Source of the DNA: Acetobacter farinalis
GTDB taxonomy: Bacteria; Pseudomonadota; Alphaproteobacteria; Acetobacterales; Acetobacteraceae
Reading direction: 5' to 3'
Length of the DNA stretch: 58,216 nucleotides
Assembly: GCF_011516935.1 (NCBI RefSeq)
Contig: NZ_WOTF01000012.1
Location: forward strand, 1 to 58,216
Shown here: positions 54,447 through 58,216 of the stretch, one piece after another
Position numbering within the stretch: position 1 is the first letter of the stretch
How the letters are laid out: each line of letters opens with the position of its first letter
Translations under genes and position numbers: made by a program
The notes under the pieces: generated by a model
The model's database searches: none
Seen by the model: only the letters and a program-made list of their open reading frames with translations
What the model was told of the DNA's origin: nothing

Positions 54447-54599
54447 AACCATCCTTGTTATCTGTTACTCCCAGCCTGCACTCGTGCACCGGCCTCTTTA
54501 GGGCAAGTCTTACCAGAAATTTCAGTGGTGTTACAGTGAACGCTTATAGCCCCGCCTGCCACCACATCAGAGAAGGCTCCGAATACAAGAGGACTATAA

Positions 54600-55482
54600 G
54601 AGCCTGTTTGGAAATTCATGGATGAGCGTTTCGTCGGGTGAGATTGGCGCCCATGGCGACGAAGATCATGGCCTGTGAGACATCGATGCGGCGCTCGTAG
54701 TCGCGCACGAGGCGTCGCCATCGGGTCATCCATCCGAAGGTTCGCTCCAGGACCCAGCGCCGGGGGAGGACCTCAAAGCCTTTCGCTCCGTCCCTGCGAC
54801 GAATCACCTCGACGACGAAGTCCGGGTAGGCAGCCTTGTCCATCAACTGAAGCCGGTCATAGGCACTGTCCGCGAATAGATGCTTGACCCACGGCCAGCG
54901 CTTGCGGATCGCGTCCAGGATCATCTGCGCTCCGGCGCTGTCGGAGATGTCCGCCGGCGTCAGGTTAACCATCAGCAGGCGTCCGTCCGTATCCACGGCA
55001 ATATGCCGCTTGCGCCCGACAATCTTCTTTCCAGCGTCGTAACCTCTTGTTTTCGCGTGCGGCGCCTTGATGCTCTGGCTGTCGATCACTCCGGTCGAAG
55101 GGCTGGCTTCACGGCCCGATCGCTCCCGGTCAAGCATCAGTTCCACATCATGAATGGTCTGGAACAGGAACCGCCGGGCCAATTCCCTGAACCAACCATA
55201 GACCGTACGCCAATGCCCGAAATGGATCGGCAGCATCCGCCAGCCGCAGCCGGATCGAACCAGATAACGCACCGCGTTGATCACCTCGCGAAATTCGATC
55301 TCGCGCGGACGCCCCGTGCGTCCCGGTTCGGGCATCAACGGTGCGATGCGCTCCCATTCCTCCTCCGTCATGTCAGACGGATAACGCTTCGTCTTGCGGG
55401 TAATCCTGGCCATGCGGCCTCTCTGCTCAGGCGTCCACATCCAGAGCTTGAATCACACTTCAACCACTTTCCAAACAGGCTC
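54600..55482. mobile_element. Complete IS5-family insertion sequence (883 bp)
   Basis: Both ends are GAGCCTGTTTGGAAA in inverted orientation, 15 bp perfect (54600-54614 and 55468-55482). The element is flanked by TAA on both sides (54597-54599 and 55483-55485), a 3-bp duplication as expected for the IS1031/IS5 type. It carries one transposase reading frame on the minus strand. The element appears intact and could be recently active. Confidence 0.92.
54616..55413 (-). CDS. IS5-family DDE transposase
   Basis: 265 aa from ATG 55413 (GAGAGG close upstream); an in-frame ATG at 55440 is possible. N-terminal DUF4096-like domain (MTEEEWERIAPLMPEP, INAVRYLVRSGCGWRMLP), then DDE catalytic residues Asp111 (VIDSQSIKA), Asp182 (LFADSAYDR) and Glu223 (RRWVLERTFGWMTRWRRLVRDYE). 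The single uninterrupted frame means no frameshifting is needed. Oriented toward mscS. Confidence 0.95.
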   Translation of the reverse strand: MARITRKTKRYPSDMTEEEWERIAPLMPEPGRTGRPREIEFREVINAVRYLVRSGCGWRMLPIHFGHWRTVYGWFRELARRFLFQTIHDVELMLDRERSGREASPSTGVIDSQSIKAPHAKTRGYDAGKKIVGRKRHIAVDTDGRLLMVNLTPADISDSAGAQMILDAIRKRWPWVKHLFADSAYDRLQLMDKAAYPDFVVEVIRRRDGAKGFEVLPRRWVLERTFGWMTRWRRLVRDYERRIDVSQAMIFVAMGANLTRRNAHP

Positions 55483-55485
55483 TAA

Positions 55486-56161
55486 GGACCACGAAAACAC
55501 ACCCCGATTAGGACTGAGATTCAGGAAACTCTGAGTAAAACAGATAATATTAGACTAAATATAAATAAGAAATATCATTTATATGGGGGATTCAAAAGTA
55601 AAATTAGAGATTTATATTTAGTTGAAAAAATATACCAGGAAAAAATTTTTTCGAGTTAAATTATATTATAGATATTTTTCCTAGGTATATTATTTATAAC
55701 ATAACTCTATATCGGGATTTTATGGAGGTGTGGCATTACTGAAGCAGCATCAAGATAACCTGACACTGGTAATAAACCGGCTTCACCCAGGCTGCTGAAG
55801 GTACAGTTAATCTGCTTTCATCTTTATTTAAGAGATATGAGGAGTTGTTCGAATTTTCGGGAAACAGAGGTGAATATTGTGCCTTTTCGCGTCTGAGTTG
55901 GATCCTCAACTGCAGGTCATGCGAGACGCAACAAATCTCGTTGTCAAGCCCATTGGAGTCTGGTGCTGCAATTTTTCTGAGGTACAATAGGAAGCACTCT
56001 TGCTGATACGCATGCCTTAAAATAAACTGGTCCAGAACTCGTCCGAGGGCACTCAGTCTGCAGAAGAAAGTGTACGAAACGAGTATGCATCGCGGTCGTG
56101 GTAAACTGTTGGGGATGATGGAAAGATTTTTATTTTTTCTTTATCGAAATGAAAGCGCCAA
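55486..56161. other. AT-rich intergenic region upstream of the ParA/RelA pair
   Basis: About 680 nt with no well-supported gene. 55540-55720 is extremely AT-rich with runs of A and T. 55736-55799 reads in the plus direction as an unrecognised protein-like tail (KQHQDNLTLVINRLHPGC then stop), perhaps a remnant. A minus-strand frame of 83 codons (55736-55987) has no ribosome site. The 56120-56161 part, with T-rich stretches, is the likely leader of the ATPase gene. Base composition is unlike the rest of the window. Confidence 0.45.
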
Positions 56162-57268
56162 ATGAAGATACTTTCGATATTTAATAACAAAGGTGGTGTT
56201 GGTAAAACCACTCTTACCTATCATCTTGCTCATGCATTAGCGGAGCAAAAAAAAAAGGTTCTGATGATTGATATGGATCCTCAGTGCAACTTGACTATTT
56301 ATGCGTTAAATGAAGATTTTATTGCTGACATATGGGTGCCAGAAGATAAATATATCGAAGATTTCAAGGCTGCCCGTGAAAATGATAGTCAGAAGGAATT
56401 TCAGAGCCTAACGCAATCTGTAAGATCTGTGCATTTTAGTTTGAAGCCTATCGAAGACGGGACTGAGGAGCTTAAAACTCTGCCGCCACCAGCGATACTA
56501 AACTCAAATCTTCATTTGATCCCCGGTCGTCTCACTCTCCATATGTTCGAGGGGAAAGTTGCAGAGCGTTTCAGTAGCGTCTATTCTGGAGACCCCTTGT
56601 CTATTCGCACCGCCACCAGCGTTCGATCCATGGCGGAAGAATACGCAAAGGTGTACGGGTACGATATCGTAATTATAGATACTTCTCCATCCTTAGGCGC
56701 GCTCAACAGAAATATCCTCATTCAGGCAGACGCATTTTTGGTTCCAGCCAATCCTGACCTATTCTCCCTTTATGGTATTAGGAATATTGGATCGGCGTTG
56801 AAACTTTGGAAGCGTCAGTATGATAGTATTTTTACACTTATATCTGATGCCAAGCGTCACAGTTTTTCAAAGCAGTTTGTGAAATTTATTGGTTTTACTC
56901 TTTACAATGCAAGGAAACTGCAGGGCTCAAAATCTACCAATCATCTAGGGATTGCGAAGGCTCATTTCCATTACGCATCATTAATTCCTAGAACTATTAT
57001 TAATGCTATTCCCTCTGAGCAGCTCATTGATGTCAATAAATTTTCTCTAGATCACAGTATTGGTGATGGTTCGGTAATTCACGGACACAATACGCTTCCG
57101 AGTATGGCTCAAAAGTATCACCTACCGATGTGGCTTCTTCCCGCATCGCAAAATCTAGAAGCTGAAGACGCATCTACAATACGTGGAAATCGAAAAATCT
57201 ACGAAGCAACTCGTGAAGCCTATGCAGCTTTCGCGAAGGACGTTATCAACCGACTGGAGGCTGTGTGA
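56162..57268 (+). CDS. ParA-like (AAA_31) P-loop ATPase
   Basis: 368 aa, about 100 aa longer than chromosomal ParA/Soj. Deviant Walker A KGGVGKTT (residues 10-17), Walker A' DMDPQCNLT (37-45), and Walker B with Asp173 in YDIVIIDTSPSLGALNRNIL. The middle insertion (about 50-150) and C-terminal extension are unrecognised. No ParB or parS-like repeats follow. AT-rich codon use differs from the upstream genes. The stop precedes the RelA/SpoT gene start by 1 nt, so the two form an operon and are probably a functional pair. An A10 tract lies in the sequence at 56249-56258. Confidence 0.85.
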   Translation: MKILSIFNNKGGVGKTTLTYHLAHALAEQKKKVLMIDMDPQCNLTIYALNEDFIADIWVPEDKYIEDFKAARENDSQKEFQSLTQSVRSVHFSLKPIEDGTEELKTLPPPAILNSNLHLIPGRLTLHMFEGKVAERFSSVYSGDPLSIRTATSVRSMAEEYAKVYGYDIVIIDTSPSLGALNRNILIQADAFLVPANPDLFSLYGIRNIGSALKLWKRQYDSIFTLISDAKRHSFSKQFVKFIGFTLYNARKLQGSKSTNHLGIAKAHFHYASLIPRTIINAIPSEQLIDVNKFSLDHSIGDGSVIHGHNTLPSMAQKYHLPMWLLPASQNLEAEDASTIRGNRKIYEATREAYAAFAKDVINRLEAV

Positions 57269-57269
57269 C

Positions 57270-57965
57270 ATGGATGATGTAGCATGGTCGGGATTTGTAG
57301 AGGCCTTAGACAAAGGTATGCCTGATGTAGAAATATTCATGAAGAACGTCCATGAGTATTTCCTCACTCACCCTAGCGTACGCGTTCACGGTAAAAGTGT
57401 CATTCACTCGATGAAGCGCAGAATGAAAGATTTATCACATCTGCGCGATAAGATTGATAGAAAGTCTACGCCGAAAAGAATTATTACACCTGATAATGTC
57501 TTTGAGCAGATCACCGATCTTGCTGGGGTCAGAATTTTGCTTCTTTTTCAAGATGATTTCACGATAATAGATCGCAGTATTCGCCAAAAAATTTCAAGTG
57601 GCGACTGGGAGCTTGCAGAAAAAGCGAAAGCTTTCACTTGGGATCCAGAAGCGTCAGAGTTTTTTAAGAAATTTGAGGTGGAAGTTAATCAAAGAGATAC
57701 TAGCTATACGAGCGTTCATTATTTAATAAAACCTCGTAAGGACGCCCCGGTGTGTTGTGAGCTTCAGGTTCGTACTTTATTCGAAGAGATTTGGGGGGAG
57801 ATAGATCATAAAATAAACTATCCTCATCCTACGGAAAGTGTTTCTTGCAGAGAACAACTCAGAGTACTTTCTAAAATTGTTGGTGCGGGTAGCCGACTGG
57901 TGGATTCTATTCAGAGAAGTTTGCTTAATGAGTCCGGTCAAGAACCCAAAGGAGGTAACTCCTAA
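57270..57965 (+). CDS. Stand-alone RelA/SpoT-domain nucleotide pyrophosphokinase
   Basis: 231 aa from ATG 57270 (CTGGAGG 9 nt upstream). Only the synthetase domain is present, with no HD hydrolase, TGS or ACT. Conserved residues look intact: Asp83-Leu-Ala-Gly-Val-Arg88, Tyr146 and His150 in SYTSVHYL (G-loop), Glu164-x-Gln-x-Arg-Thr169 in ELQVRT, and WGEIDHKINY (175-184). It could synthesise (p)ppGpp-like alarmones from GTP/ATP or, as in toxSAS enzymes, pyrophosphorylate tRNA. Coupling to a ParA-like ATPase is unusual and the pair may act as a toxin or defence module. Confidence 0.88.
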   Translation: MDDVAWSGFVEALDKGMPDVEIFMKNVHEYFLTHPSVRVHGKSVIHSMKRRMKDLSHLRDKIDRKSTPKRIITPDNVFEQITDLAGVRILLLFQDDFTIIDRSIRQKISSGDWELAEKAKAFTWDPEASEFFKKFEVEVNQRDTSYTSVHYLIKPRKDAPVCCELQVRTLFEEIWGEIDHKINYPHPTESVSCREQLRVLSKIVGAGSRLVDSIQRSLLNESGQEPKGGNS

Positions 57966-58109
57966 AATCCCTATCTTCTGCCAATGCATATATTAACGGG
58001 TTTGCTTTTTGGCGTGATGTATCCGCGTTTTAAAAAGTAAGAACTCGGCATGAAGCATCGTTTGTAGCCGGAGCGGATGTTTTCTCCTATTCATGGACGA
58101 TTGTTTCTA

Positions 58110-58216
58110 GAGCACGTCCACTGAACGATGAATCGTGTGGGGTGACATGGGGCATAGATTGTGATTCACCGTTTCCATTGATGGAGATGGTGATGGCACG
58201 AGCATTGAGTGACGAT
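58110..58216 (+). mobile_element. Left end of an IS630-family element (truncated by the window)
   Basis: A TA dinucleotide at 58108-58109 precedes GAGCACGTCCACTGAACGAT, plausible as IS630 terminal repeat after the TA target. A transposase start follows with the usual spacing. The right end lies outside the window, so the call is inference. Confidence 0.55.
58193..58216 (+). CDS. Partial IS630-family transposase N-terminus
   Basis: Only MARALSDD is visible before the window ends. This opening is typical of IS630-family transposases (MAR-x-LS-x-DL). GGAG lies 6 nt upstream of the ATG. Truncated by the window edge. Confidence 0.55.

Noticed and set aside
55736..55987. 83-codon minus-strand frame in the AT-rich region
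   Set aside because: Begins at TTG without a ribosome site, no recognisable domain; probably chance.
57966..58109. Possible extension of the RelA/SpoT frame (a short peptide MHILTGLLFGVMYPRFKK after the stop)
   Set aside because: It is in the same frame as the upstream gene but after a clear TAA; its ATG has no ribosome site and only 18 codons follow.
1..58216. CRISPR array or replication origin
   Set aside because: No regularly spaced repeat array and no cluster of DnaA boxes or parS-like sites was found by eye, including next to the ParA-like gene.

Overview
The window looks like a chromosomal segment of an acetic acid bacterium (Acetobacteraceae, most likely Acetobacter or a close relative). 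The main evidence is a three-subunit periplasm-facing FAD/cytochrome c sugar or polyol dehydrogenase, the late-cobalt-insertion (CobN-type) cobalamin route, and dense alphaproteobacterial-style operons with frequent ATGA start/stop overlaps. The species assignment is inference. Most of the window is GC-rich, with occasional GTG and TTG starts. The last 2.7 kb is visibly AT-rich and different in character.

Layout. 1-5.0 kb: minus-strand cluster hldD - lgt - MidA-type methyltransferase - pgeF - lipoprotein. 5.2-7.4 kb: LemA and TPM-domain pair, then a small ABM-fold monooxygenase. 7.5-9.3 kb: a trio of lipoproteins (CsgG-like, DUF4810, DUF799/GNA1162-like). 9.9-13.2 kb: a large TonB-dependent receptor. 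13.3-14.9 kb: lactate permease. 15.2-18.1 kb: SLT/SPOR lytic transglycosylase, an Ivy-type lysozyme inhibitor, tRNA-Arg(ACG) and a secreted protein. 18.2-25 kb: guaA, a DUF3574 lipoprotein, cysteine synthase, a DUF2272 lipoprotein, YbaK deacylase and mtnA. 25.1-28.4 kb: a histone-H1-like protein, a glycosyltransferase-like protein and rhizobial-type asparaginase. 28.4-32.3 kb: zur with a divergent znuABC operon and a palindromic Zur box between them. 32.3-38.7 kb: flavin reductase, HIBYL-CoA-hydrolase-like protein, an NPDV-repeat protein, a GT61 glycosyltransferase, and an FUSC transporter with its MarR regulator. 39.0-42.7 kb: the dehydrogenase operon (Tat-exported small subunit, GMC flavoprotein, triheme cytochrome c).

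43.0-53.5 kb is a cobalamin regulon. A cobalamin riboswitch precedes a continuous operon: DUF1636 protein, cobW, cobN, cobB, an alpha-ribazole-phosphatase-like protein, cobO and cobQ. These cover cobalt handling and insertion, a,c-amidation, adenosylation and the remaining side-chain amidations. A minus-strand mscS gene lies beyond a terminator.

54.6-58.2 kb is an accessory insert. A complete 883-bp IS5-family element with 15-bp perfect terminal repeats and a TAA duplication is followed by an AT-rich two-gene operon. This operon encodes a long ParA-like ATPase and a stand-alone RelA/SpoT nucleotide pyrophosphokinase. The window ends in what appears to be the left end of an IS630-family element. 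The ATPase plus alarmone-synthetase pair between mobile elements is the best candidate for an undescribed defence or toxin-type system. An A10 tract in the ATPase gene could permit slippage.
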